Notes under the pieces: model-generated | Database searches by the model: none | What the model saw: only the letters and a program-made list of their open reading frames with translations | Told to the model about the DNA's origin: nothing | Assembly: GCA_948567375.1 (NCBI GenBank) | Contig: OX419757.1 | Span: 66,836,001-66,900,000, forward strand | Direction of reading: 5' to 3' | DNA: 64,000 nt | DNA from: Lunularia cruciata | Taxonomy: Eukaryota > Streptophyta > Marchantiopsida > Lunulariales > Lunulariaceae | Program-made: the position numbers and the translations under genes | Shown here: positions 12,231-22,439 of the stretch, piece by piece | Numbering within the stretch: the first letter of the stretch is position 1 | Layout: each line of letters begins with the position of its first letter

Positions 12231-12920
12231 TGAGCCGGCTTGTCTTTCACTCAGGATGAACCTTTGATGGCTATTATGGTAGCGCACCATGGACTAAGAA
12301 GGCAAGGAACCCAAACTCCATCATACTCCTCCAAGGCTAACACTCCAAGACTCAAGACATTGCTCACTAGAGAATTCAATGAGAGAGAGATAGTTGCAAA
12401 TGAAAGGATGATGAGTACCTCCTCACCCCTTGTTTAAATACTTGTGAAATAGTTACGAACCAAAGTTACTAATTACCGTAATAACTCAAGTTACTAGACT
12501 AAAAGTCAAGTAAAGTCAAAAAGTAGAAAGGAGTATCCATTCACATGGGCATATTCCCCTAAGCATGTGGTCTTATCTTGACCAAACCACTAAGTCAAGG
12601 ATTCCTTCACATGGGCTATCCTTGGACTAAAGAAGAATCCAAAACAAAAAGGCTTGCGGGCCCAAGAGTTCTCAACTCTTTCCTCAAAGCCAAACGCCTA
12701 GGAATAATACCAAGTCAACACACTAAAATCAAAAATAGTGGTGTTCATCTTTTCTACTTCCTCTAAAGTAAGGTCCCATCTATCTTAGCTATGACTAACT
12801 TTAGCTAACCATGACTAATATAGAACCATCCTTTATCTCTATATAAATAATATCTCTTAAGTACTTGTAATACCAAGCTAAATATCACAATACCACACAT
12901 ATGCACAAATGGGTGTTACA
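12231..12920 (-). repeat. Element E 3' LTR
   Basis: On the minus strand it starts TGTAACACCCATTTGTGCA and ends GCCGGCTCA, i.e. TG...CA, about 690 bp. Its first 30 bases recur at 13341-13371, the stump of the 5' LTR. A TATATAAATA-like stretch near 12838-12848 could be the LTR promoter TATA box. Confidence 0.8.
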
Positions 12921-12934
12921 TTTATGCTCGGACT

Positions 12935-13338
12935 AAGTTTTCACTTTGTCCTCAATAGGTGTAATTGCCACACACCTTCTCCACTATGAAAGGTCCAAAG
13001 TACTTAGGCAAAAACTTCTTTTACACTCTCTCTAATCAAATGGAATCAAACAACATTACCCAATCACCTTCTTTGAAAGTCTCCACCTTCTTCTTGCCTT
13101 GCTTCTTGTCATAGCTCTCCTTTTGTTTCCTTTGGGCTTGCTCCACTCGAACCATAGCAACTGCTCTTGCGTCTTCCAACTCCATGAGTTGATCCTTCCT
13201 TGACTTCTCTGCATCACCTCCTTGTGCTTTCTTCAATCTCCTATGAATGCTTTGGAAGGTAGGAAGATCAAAGTGAATAGGTAAGGTAGACTCAATACCA
13301 TACACCAATTGAAATGGAGAATATCCGGGGGAAGTCTT
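12935..13338 (-). pseudogene. Element E integrase C-terminal fragment
   Basis: Open on the minus strand for about 100 codons. It reads TSPGYSPFQLVYGIESTLP, the conserved end of the gypsy integrase core, then a charged coiled segment (RVEQAQRKQKESYDKKQGKK) and FKEGDWVMLFDS, the start of the C-terminal DNA-binding region. Beyond a stop, KFLPKYFGPFIVEKVCGNYTY continues it. The catalytic D,D,E core is absent through deletion. This family is distinct from A/B, whose integrase ends in a PHD finger. Confidence 0.8.
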
Positions 13339-14226
13339 CAATACCACACACATGCACAAATGGGTGTTATAGGTCTATTAGGCAAATCTCTCCATCATGT
13401 GGCACACTTGGCCTATCAATATCCGGAGTTATTATTGATGGAGAGATAGGGCTCACAAGTGTAGTAGTCAAAGGTTACCAAAAGGCCCTACCAACAAACA
13501 TTTCCTTATGGAGGATGTATGATCTGGAGAGACATGGGCCTATTCATTTGGTGATTTCAAGATAGCCATGTAAGGGACATACATGTGTCGGCCAAGGTTT
13601 AGGTCTTCAATATCCCCGTTTTGGTGTGTTTTGAGAGATGTTATAGATACTACAACATCTCCAAGTTCATTAGTTTGTTTCTCCAACTCACATTTTGGAG
13701 AACATCCCTTTAATGGGTGATTCTTGCACCCGAGTGGTGGCGAGTACACATCAAGTCCACTCTTAGATGCATCTAGAATGGGATTACAGGCTCATCATCT
13801 TTGTCTTTGGTGGATGAACCTCTTACACAGAGAGGTTTTATAGCATGCATATAATGGGATTCAACGACTAGACCACATCATTGTTGATTACATCTTGGAT
13901 GTTGGGTGTTAGTCTAAGACAATGGTAGTGGTTGATAGGTCATCTATGGCAATGGTGAACCTAGTTGGATAGCCTAGAGCCACTTTTCCCACACTTATAA
14001 GTTTCCAAGGCTCCCATGCTTTTTGAGAGGGAGGTCCTAGCTTGTTTGGGACTCATAGTTACAATAGTTGGTGGAGCCCAATGCCAATGAGAGAGAGTGA
14101 GCAATGGGTTTTTGCACCAATATTACCATTGTTCTAGCAATGTCAAAGGCATTCAAGCGTCAGGTGTTAGGTCATGCTATGGACCTGAACTATTTGACCT
14201 AGATTGTGAGCCTTGGCTTGGCAAAG

Positions 14227-14563
14227 CAACATAGGATACGTTTGATAGGCATCACTACTCTGACACTTGTGAGCCCTATGCCTATCGAGACAATTCAGGC
14301 ACATGATGGGGGTGATGGACCGAGTGGACATGGTTTTCTTGGGACACATCCAATAGCTACTAGGGAGAGTGGTCTACTTGGAGTCCATTTAGGTGAGCGT
14401 GGGCCACTTGGATTACACCCTTGGTCTACTTGGGATGATGTTAGAGGACGTGTGGAGCTTGCAGCCAGAGTGAAGGGAGTTTTTTCACACTGAGGTTGGG
14501 ACCTCTAGTGCTTGGGGGCATGACACTATTGCTCCTAAGAGTCTAGTGTAGCAGCCAGTCAGT
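14227..14563 (+). other. Element A linker between methyltransferase and reverse transcriptase
   Basis: About 110 codons of Gly/His/Pro-rich sequence, recognisable also in element B (about 51340-51010): GPSGHG-x-LGTHP, RESGLLGVH and LGLHPWSTWD repeat-like phrases. No known domain. The conservation of the phrases between A and B suggests it was translated as a flexible part of the polyprotein. Confidence 0.5.
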
Positions 14564-16090
14564 ATGTCTTCTACTCCCACGATAGTTATAGAGGATATTT
14601 GGGAGCCGGATCTTGGACCCAAGCTTACAAGAGAGGAAAGATGGAGAGTTTGGAGGTTCTTGAGGAGCTACACGAGTTGTTTTGCCTTCAATATGAAGGA
14701 TTTGGGTGCTTTGAAGGGACCTAGTATTTGGATTGAGTTGACTAGCAATACACCAATTTTCCGATGTCCTTATTGATATAGTGATATGGAGAGGACATTG
14801 ATTCAAAGTCAGAGTAGAGATCTTTTTGAGGTTGGTCTGGTGGAAATTTCACATGAAGAGTATGAATTAGCTACAATGATGCTAGCCAAGAAACATAATA
14901 AACTACACAATAAACTCTTCTTGGCTAGCATCATTGTAGCTTTGATTGTTCTTGGACTTATCCTCCTCCCTAATTGGCAATTGATAATATCCTGCTTGAA
15001 GATCCAATGTACTAAAGACTTTTGCATGCCCAATCGCATCAAAGATCTCCTCCGATGTAGGCATGGCATACCAATCAGCCCTAGTATGTCAGTTAATAGG
15101 ACGATAACCTCCACACATCCGCCTATTTGTGTAGTTAAGATAACATTTTGGGCTATTGATCCTCACGGCAAGGATGTGTTATATTTGTGGAGGTTCTTAC
15201 CATTTGGGTTAAAGAATGCTCTTGTTGAGTTCCAAAGGATCATGGATAGGATCCTAGCTGGATTGGATTTTGCTCCATGCTATATTGATGACATTTTGGT
15301 CTATAACACTACGGTGGAGGAGCATGAGAGACATTTGTTGGAGATGTTTGAGAGATTGAGATCTTAGGGACTCAAATTACATCTTGGGAAGTGTAGGTTC
15401 TTCCATGATCAAGTTGAGTATTTGGGTCACACTATCTACCCCTGAGGATTTGGTGTTCAGTAGACCAAGGTGGAGGTTATTGCACCTATTCCTTGATCTA
15501 TGGATGTTAGCAGAGTGCGAGCATTCCTTGGGTTGGTGAACTTCTATTGCCGCTATGTTAGAGGATTTAGTGCCATTGCCAAGGCCTTGACAAAGCTGAC
15601 CAAGCTTACATAAGAGTGGTGTTGGGGAGATGAGCAGGAGAGAGCTTTTGTAGAGCTCAAGGAGAGATTGATATCTACTCCTATTTTGAGGAGACCAATT
15701 AGAGGACGACCATTTCAGGTTCACACTAATTGAAGTATGTTGGGGCTTGGAGAAGTGCTCACCCAACATGATGATGAGGGGAAGGAATTTGTGGTGGCCT
15801 ATGCTAGTTGCTCTAACAATTTAGTGGAGGCAAAGTATAGTTCATATGAAGAAGAGTGCTTGGTAGCAAATTTGGTAGTAGCACATTTTTGATGTTATCT
15901 ATTTGGTAACCCCTTCACTCTCATCACTTATCATTAGCCACTAAAGTGGTTGATGGAGTCCAACAAGCTTTCAAGGAAGCTTGCACGATGGGCTCTGATT
16001 TTACAAGAGTATGATTTCACATTTATTCATAACCTAAAGTGGTGAACCGTAATGCAGATGGGTTGAGTAGAAACCCATATCCCAACCAAT
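14564..16090 (+). pseudogene. Element A reverse transcriptase and RNase H
   Basis: The gypsy reverse transcriptase would make element cDNA, and RNase H would remove the RNA strand. After FAFNMKDLGALKGPSIWIEL comes the fingers region, then an inverted segment (see separate entry) that removes the first catalytic Asp region from the frame. The palm resumes at WAIDPHGKDVLYLWRFLPFG and the active site CYIDDILVY (YIDD at 15281-15292) is intact. A frameshift and stops follow. The connection and RNase H read RPIRGRPFQVHTN, EAKYSSYEEECLVA and MQMGxSRNP, with the RNase H catalytic DAS replaced. Nonfunctional. Confidence 0.87.
14870..15137. repeat. Small inversion with inverted duplication inside element A reverse transcriptase
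   Basis: The 23 bases at 14870-14892 (GCTACAATGATGCTAGCCAA...) recur as reverse complement at 14919-14941. From there to about 15135 the reverse transcriptase sequence runs on the opposite strand: the minus strand reads YAMPTSEEIFDAIGHAK and GYYQLPIREEDKSK, matching element B. The coding strand resumes at 15138 with TFWAIDPHGKD. So about 200-240 bp was inverted and its breakpoint end duplicated. Confidence 0.85.
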
Positions 16091-16289
16091 AGGATCAGAC
16101 TAGAGCACATTGGCATGGTGACTCGGATGAGAAGATGGTGCCAAGTTGGCATGCATCTGCCTTTTTGTGTATATTTTTTGAGACTTTGGTGTCATCTTTC
16201 TCAATGCATTATAACAAGAGGAGTTATTGAGGTCACAGATCCAAAAAGTGAAGATATTGATATAATCCAACGAGACATTCATGATGATG

Positions 16290-17240
16290 TCTAAGTGATG
16301 GACTATCTTTGGACTGGTGTTGTGGGTAGCGCAATTGGGGCCAAGGAGAGAGACAATGTTCTTCAGCAAGCCAGATGGTTCAGATTGGAGGGCAGACACC
16401 TTTTGCGTGTATGGGAGGATGGTAGAGTGAGAGTAGTACCACTTCCATCTCAGAGACTACAATTGGTCCGTCATGCTCATGAGGAGCTAGGATATTTTGG
16501 AGTAAAGCATACATATAGCTTTCTCTAGATTCATTATTTATAGCACAATATGTTGACCAATGTATAGTAGTTTGTTGCCATATGTGCAGTTTGTGACCGA
16601 GTTAGAGCATCATTTAATGCTCCTATGCCACAGTTGTACCCATTACCTATCATGGGATTGGGTTACCACTAGAGTTTGGACTTTGCCAGACATTTACCAT
16701 TGACTATGAGACATCATTGGTATGTTTTGGTGATGGTGGAGCACTTCTCTTAGTGGATTGAGTTGGTAGCACTTCTTGACAAGTCCAGTGAAGGGACGGA
16801 TTACTTGTTCCTAGATCGGGTTCTTAGTCATTTTGGTGCACCAACTAAGGTTTTGACTGATCAGGGTACATATTTCTTGGGAGAGTTTCAAGTCTTGTGT
16901 GACAAGGCTTTGATTGATCATTATACTACCTCCCAAGATCACCCTAAGGCAGATGGCTTAGCAGAGAGAGTGGTTCAGATAGTGAAGAGAAGATTGCAAA
17001 AGTATGGTTTGCAAAGAGACCACTTGGGAGATTAGGATCTCTAGTTACCTTGGTTGGCCATGGGCTATCGGTTCAGCCGGCAAGTCTCCTTAGCATCCTC
17101 TCTCCTTACTTTCTGCTCTATGGATGAGATCCAGATTTACTTGTAGCTATTCATCAAGATGCTACTATAGTTTTGGACTTGGATGATCCAAATGTATAGA
17201 TGAGTGCATGTTCTCAATGGGCAAAGATCTTTTGAAGAGT
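16290..17240 (+). pseudogene. Element A integrase
   Basis: Gypsy integrase. The N-terminal zinc-binding part reads LVRHAHEELGYFGVKHTY, then FVAICAVCDRVRA (HHCC pattern). The core keeps LTDQGTYFLG with the second catalytic Asp (near 16855) and ADGLAERVVQIVKRRLQKYGL with the catalytic Glu (near 16965). The first Asp is in a segment with mutated context (FARHLPL near 16685, where element B reads LDFIGPL). Several stops. The longest open piece is 16763-17035. The PHD finger follows in the same reading direction about 500 bases later. Confidence 0.87.
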
Positions 17241-17378
17241 GATGCAATGGCCTTTGAGAACTTGGCAATTGCTCAACATAGAGATACCTTATGCTATGCT
17301 ACTATTTGAGGAGGTTATAGACCCCCGATTTGTCAATTTCATCTAGGGGACTCTATATATCTAAAGTAGACAACACCG

Positions 17379-17720
17379 ATGACACTTAATGTTTCTACAG
17401 GCCGCACTATCTTGAGAGTGCGCAAGGTTTTGCCATCTAGAATCCTTGTGTTGGAAGGACGTGATGGAGTTGTTTGGAAGGATCATGTGTGCATTTGTAT
17501 GCCATGCCACCTCCCAAACATTGATGGTACTATGGACCCAAGCTTGGCACTTGTATGTGCAGGCTTGAGGTATATGTTTTGTGGCTCTTCTAGTGGAGCT
17601 GCTATTATGTTAGTGTGTGATAGTTGTTCGAGAGGATGGCATATGGCATGTATAACTCCTCCCCTCATGGTGGTTCCTCAAGGATAATGGTTATGTCCTA
17701 GATGTACTTGCCCTATAGCT
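17379..17720 (+). pseudogene. Element A PHD finger at the Pol C-terminus
   Basis: A PHD zinc finger, a module that usually binds histone H3 tails. After a basic spacer (GRTILRVRKVLPSRILVLEG) the finger reads GLRYMFCGSSSGAAIMLVCD, then SCSRGWHMACITPPLMVVPQ and WLCPRCT. The C4-H-C3 zinc ligand order is visible except that the first Cys is Tyr here (Cys in element B). One stop precedes the Trp near 17686. Position after integrase is where other gypsy clades carry a chromodomain, so a chromatin-targeting role for integration is an inference. Confidence 0.85.
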
Positions 17721-17885
17721 AGTTCATCCTATAGCTAGTTCATCCTTTATATGGTATAGATTGCAAACAAGCAACTATCGATAGCACCCGGCCTCTTGAT
17801 CTTTGCCCATCATAGGGTATACCATATACTTGAAGTAGATGGCTATGTAGAGTTAGAGGGACCTAACCGCCAGCTAGGGGGCAAT

Positions 17886-17990
17886 TGTGGCACTTTAGAG
17901 TTTATGTATGATTTATGTGTGAGTTGTGCTTCTATAGTGTATGATGTTGACAATGACGTATGTTGTGTAGCAATGTATATATGCATGACA
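17886..17990 (+). repeat. Element A terminal repeat R (copy 1)
   Basis: 105 bp beginning TGTGGCACTTTAGAG directly after a purine-rich tract (CTAGGGGGCAA), as a 3' LTR should. It recurs at 18436-18540, on the other side of repeat U. Confidence 0.8.
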
Positions 17991-17992
17991 AC

Positions 17993-18433
17993 TATCACGC
18001 CATTTGTAGTGTCGCATCTAGATTGCTTGGACAATTGAGTTGCAATGATAGTGGTTAGAGGTATTTTAGCAATTACTTGTAGACTACTTTTTGATGGTCA
18101 GATTTTGTGTTCAAGGTATTGACTTCATGGTGGGGCCCACCATCACTTTGCACCATTGGGTGTGCCATCAACGGGATAGTTAGGGTTCCAGACCTAGCTC
18201 AAGTCCATGGGTATATTTTTGAAGTGTAGATCCAGAGAGCTCACTTCTTTGATGTTGAGCCTTCAAGTTCTTGGCTATGATGGACAAAGGCCGACAAGCG
18301 TCACTTAGATTCTCTTAGCTAGAGTGGGTGTGGCTTGATTGTAATCAATGCCCAATTGTTGGCAGTTTATAGAGTGACAAATCAAGTATTGATTTGAGTT
18401 GAATGGATTCAAGTGGTGTAAATGAATTGATTA
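17993..18433 (+). repeat. Element A terminal repeat U (3' copy)
   Basis: About 440 bp from TATCACGCCATTTG to ATTGATTA. It matches the 5' end of the element (7836-7917 visible) and both ends of element B (47204-47646 and 58375-58817). In element B's 3' copy it starts TGTCACGCC, so the ancestral start was TG. Confidence 0.8.
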
Positions 18434-18435
18434 AT

Positions 18436-18540
18436 TGTGGCACTTTAGAGTTTATGTATGAATTATGTGTGAGTTGTGCTTCTATAGTGTATGATGTTGA
18501 CAGCGATGTATGTTGTGTAGCAATATATATACGCACAACA
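18436..18540 (+). repeat. Element A terminal repeat R' (copy 2)
   Basis: Second copy of the 105-bp R sequence, starting TGTGGCACTTTAGAG and ending ACGCACAACA. Element B has the same R-U-R' arrangement and ends at the same base, so the end is a property of the family and not of this locus. Confidence 0.8.
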
Positions 18541-21500
18541 ATAAAGTAATTGTTATGTCCAAGAATGTAGAAATTTTATTTTTTTAGTGAAACTCACTCA
18601 TATTATATTTCTATACAATTATTGAATAATAAAAGAATATTTTTTTACTCTAGTCTTTTCTTCATATTCTATATACCAAAAATGGTATTATTTAAGTATT
18701 ATGCTTGATACACAAGGATATATGGATTTTGATCAATTAAAATAAATATCATAGCTACCTTTTTTATTAAATGAGAGAGATATAATATTCATTATAGCCA
18801 AAAGTTGAAGAATGATGTGCATACTTACTTAATCTAAAGTTACTATTCAAAGTCATGTCAGAAGTTTTCTATTGTAATAGTATTAATGTTCTTTTGTTTC
18901 CTCAATTAATAATCTTTTTGGTCCTTTCAACTACATTAAGTAAAAAAAAAATTGAGTAAGAGAGACTACATTTCTTAAAGAGATACTTGTCATGACCAAA
19001 ATTACCTTTGCGTTTATGTGGATGAAGAAAAATTACACTACTGTATCTCAATAAGAAGTCAAACTTAGTACAAAGCACATCATTGGTCAAAGTATTCTTT
19101 GTTGGTACATTGGTAGTTATTATGAATTCAAATTCTTTTGACTTCTAATGATATAAAATCTAATTCTTACCTGAAAATATAATATATAATATTGATAGAG
19201 TGTATATTTATGCTAGATCACTACCTAAACTGGAATAACATGGTGTGAGAAAAAAAATTAATATATTTGGATGCTTCTTGAGAAGACAAGTACTTGAAAG
19301 TACAGAGTACTTTCAAGAACATCAATCTTGGCTCTTTGATGATTGGCTTTACTTACCATTACATTGATGTTTAGTTAGATCTAAATACAATACAATAGAT
19401 CAAAAGTTTTACAATGCTTGCACTTATTATTCTCATTGAAGAGGCTTATGCTCGTCAACTCTTCATGGGGTTGTTAAAGGAATCTTAAGATTTTTAAGTT
19501 ATTTAGATTAATCATCCAAACTAGTTCATCCTTTTGATGTTATCTATTCAACCATTAATCTTATATTAAACTTGCAACTCTTAGCATCAAATTTTGGACC
19601 AACACTCTTTTACTTGTTTGTTCAAGGAACCTATTCACAATGTCCAAAATGTAATTACTTATAATTAAATAGCTTACTGATCTATAGTTCATTATAAATA
19701 CTTTGAAAATTCCTTTGAAATTACTTTGGACGTCAAAATGAAGTATGTGGAGTAAGCTTTTGCTATGAGAGGAGCTAGAGCATTGGTAGATTAAACTAAA
19801 GCATTTGAAGACATTAGAAAGGAAATTATTAAATGGTGCTTTACTTCTTTCATCCAAAGTAAGATTTCTTGATGGAATGATTGGTTCTCTTTCCAATATA
19901 AGATAACATTTCACCAAGGTTGAGAACAAACTTGAAAAAATATGGAGTATGTCATGGCCAATGATCATATTTGGAGTTAAGCAAGACCTCAACGAGAAGT
20001 AATGATTGCAAGGAAGGATTGCGGATTTGTTTGTTTGAAGAGTTTTAACCAACCTCTCTATGTACAGATACTGTAAGTGTGATCAAGTGCTAAAGCTTTT
20101 GAAAGGTCACATCAAATAAGGGATCTAAGTAGCTAAGAGAAGGAGCAATACTTTATGCTAATAGTTTGTAAAGTTCTTAATGCTCTCCTGGAATGAGCAA
20201 GGAGAAGGAGGTAGAATAAGCAGACCACACTTATATAACAGTTTGCTTTGAGGTAATTAGATGCACTTAGTGTGAAGTACTATCCAAAGAAAAAAAAAGT
20301 GATAAGGCATGCAAGCAACATTTCATACTACCCAAGGTTAACTTTAATGATACAAAACATTAACTTTCGATTTCATATTGACCAAGGTACATTTCCTTAG
20401 GAATTCCACTGTAATGCAAATGCACCAATTAGTGCTTCTACATAAAAAAGAACTGGAAAATGGTATAGAAAATACTGTCAATTTGGGAAAAAAAAGATTA
20501 TTTGAAGTGAATTTTGGTGTCCATTTCATTTCCAAACTCTTGTAAAGTTGGGGATAAACATATTTGAAAACCGAAAAATCTCATGCACATCACACAAATT
20601 GGTAGCTAAAGTTTTACACATTTTCTCAAACAAAAATGATATTGAAAGTCTTCAGTCCTTGAAACTAACAAAGTTTCACAAAACCTAGAACTACTTAGTG
20701 CATGGTAATTTAGTTCCTCGCTGTTATTATGAGCTGCTATCTCTTAGAGTACCTTCTCAAACATTATCTTTGAAACCCTACATATAGAAGCTTAAGAGTA
20801 CCTTAGAATCGTTAAATAAAGGATAATACAGTATAAGTCTGCCTAAAATAGGAAAAATTATGAAATTGACATTCTTCCCTTCAAATGTTCTTTCTCTTAT
20901 TAGGGAAGAAAAGATAACATTTTCCCAACCAAATTAAAAAGAAGCAATTGAAAACAAGAGTGATGAATCTATCCATCTATTATATGGACTTGCAGACGTA
21001 TAACATATGAAGTGATAGATTTTCATCTTAAAAAAGGTTATATATGAAAGAATTGGGCAGAAAAATAGAAAATAAAATTAATACAGATGTTTAGATTTAG
21101 ATTTAAAATAGTCTCAATAATACAACTGTTTTTAAATTCATGAGAATATCCTTACTCTTGTGCTCCAAGTTGAACTACTATATTCTAGAGGTACAAATTA
21201 ATGATAAACTAATTCATTCATTCATTCAATGTTTAAAGTGACTATTATTAATGCATTAACCGATATATTGGTCTGTAGATCCGTAGTCATGATATTTGTA
21301 TTCGCAATATGAGCTCTGCATTTTTTCATGAGTTCCTTGATGAAATTATCTTCTCTTTTCTAGAATTTATGTTTCGTCTAATCTCTGCTTATTTGGTGAA
21401 TTGTTTTGTTGTTCTAAGCATAATAACGAGTCTGATTCTAAATCATTGGATTACTTTTAGATGAAGAAATCCGAAAATGTTTAAAAATATCAAGAGCAAC

Positions 21501-22430
21501 CCTATATTATAAGTAGAACCGTTTCATATCTTATTGTTTCTGGAACTTTCAAGTTTACTTTCTTTATTTCGTATTGACTAGTATGTGGTATACAAACTTT
21601 ATTTTTTCTAAAATCACGTCGTAATTCAGATTGAAATCAGATATTTTATGATTAATTAATCCAAAGTATAAATTCACTTCAAATATCATTTAACGGCTAT
21701 ATATAACAACTCTGCTAAAAATGCGCAGGAAAGGTATATTCTGTAGAGCGAGAGATGGCAACCGACAGATAAAAATTTCTCTTTATCGGCCTCTACACTA
21801 CAGCAAATACATAAAATCTGTAGCTGTTGCGCTAATTAGTAAAAATAGTGTGGAAGGGTTTCATGAGTTCACATGAATGAAAATGCTCGCTTTGTCTTGC
21901 CGCTCCAATACTTGTACCTTTGGATGTAAATATCCAGTTCCAGGATCTTAGAGGTGGTTCGGTGGTGACATTAGGGGTTTCAGAAATAGATTTGATGGGT
22001 GTCTATGGGTATCTAACAATCTTCCTAATTATTTTTAGTGAACTCTGTAACGAGATGAAGTGCTAATAAATGAACATCCCATAAATAATTATACGGACAT
22101 GTTGAATAATTACTTTATTTACAAAAATCAAATGCTATATTATATATATTTAGGGTTATGATTTCAAATAAATGAATGTCAAAGAAATGACATGGCTCCG
22201 CGGGAACGTTATCACATGGTGGGTGATTCTTAGAAGATGATTTATGATTCGAATCCAACAGATTTTCTGCTAAGCTAGCAGCATCCTCGTGCTTTCAAGT
22301 TTATTTCTATCATAGGTATTCTTAACAATCTACATAGGTCACAAGGTATTTTTCAGCGTGAAACGGAAGATCAAGATTCATGAACTTTAGTAAGCTTTCA
22401 CTATTGAAGTCACACGAATTTTCTCTCGAA
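18541..22430. other. AT-rich intergenic DNA
   Basis: No gene, RNA or transposon is recognised. The one long open frame, 20052-19561 on the minus strand (163 codons), is hydrophobic and Ser-rich and matches no family I know; its composition looks like open AT-rich sequence. Plus-strand frames over the same bases are broken. From about 20550 on, the sequence shows only short frames. Confidence 0.4.
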
Positions 22431-22439
22431 TATCAGGGC

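Larger units (their letters stand above)
12231..13371 (-). mobile_element. Nested gypsy element E, internally deleted
   Basis: This insertion splits the element A methyltransferase. The 6-bp sequence GGTCTA flanks it on both sides (12225-12230 and 13372-13377) and is absent as a duplication from the uninterrupted element B sequence. On the minus strand it consists of the first ~33 bases of a 5' LTR (TATAACACCC, a TG to TA change), the C-terminal part of an integrase, and a complete 3' LTR. Gag, protease and polymerase are missing, so a large internal deletion joined the start of the 5' LTR to the integrase. Confidence 0.8.
12062..14226 (+). pseudogene. Element A DNMT3-like C5-cytosine methyltransferase, split by nested element
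   Basis: Second copy of the methyltransferase domain described for element B. Motif I is better preserved here: CLLELFGGISTGLATVLQA (12128-12184), with the FGG-x-x-TG SAM-binding loop, then YLYVERDG. The nested element at 12231-13371 interrupts the gene just after this. Beyond it, GPIHLVISR-stop-PCKGHT carries motif IV; the catalytic Cys of the Pro-Cys pair is kept, the following Gln is Lys. ILENIPLMGDS is motif VI (ENV-type). A deletion removes most of motif VIII, leaving LWW. The C-terminal motif FKRQVLGHAMDLNYL lies near 14155-14200. It sits between protease and reverse transcriptase, in the reverse transcriptase frame. Nonfunctional. Confidence 0.85.
7636..18540 (+). mobile_element. Gypsy element A with embedded DNMT3-like methyltransferase and PHD finger
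   Basis: A near full-length Ty3/gypsy retrotransposon of the same family as element B (47099-58817, opposite strand). Order: LTR remnant, 1.3 kb leader, Gag, protease, C5-methyltransferase, reverse transcriptase, RNase H, integrase, PHD finger, terminal repeats. Integrase lies after RNase H, which defines gypsy. The left end is in the assembly gap. It is inactivated by many stops, by a nested 1.1 kb element at 12231-13371 and by an inversion at about 14893-15135. Gag and protease share one frame; methyltransferase and reverse transcriptase share another, so at least one indel separates them. Confidence 0.9.

Noticed and set aside
17000-17380. Chromodomain after the element A integrase
   Set aside because: No chromodomain aromatic pattern is visible; the C-terminal module is the PHD finger.
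19561-20052. 163-codon minus-strand frame
   Set aside because: Hydrophobic, Ser-rich, no family motif and no supporting neighbour; most likely chance in AT-rich DNA.
22240-22270. tRNA-like T-arm GATTCGAATCC
   Set aside because: No matching acceptor stem, D-arm or anticodon arm upstream.
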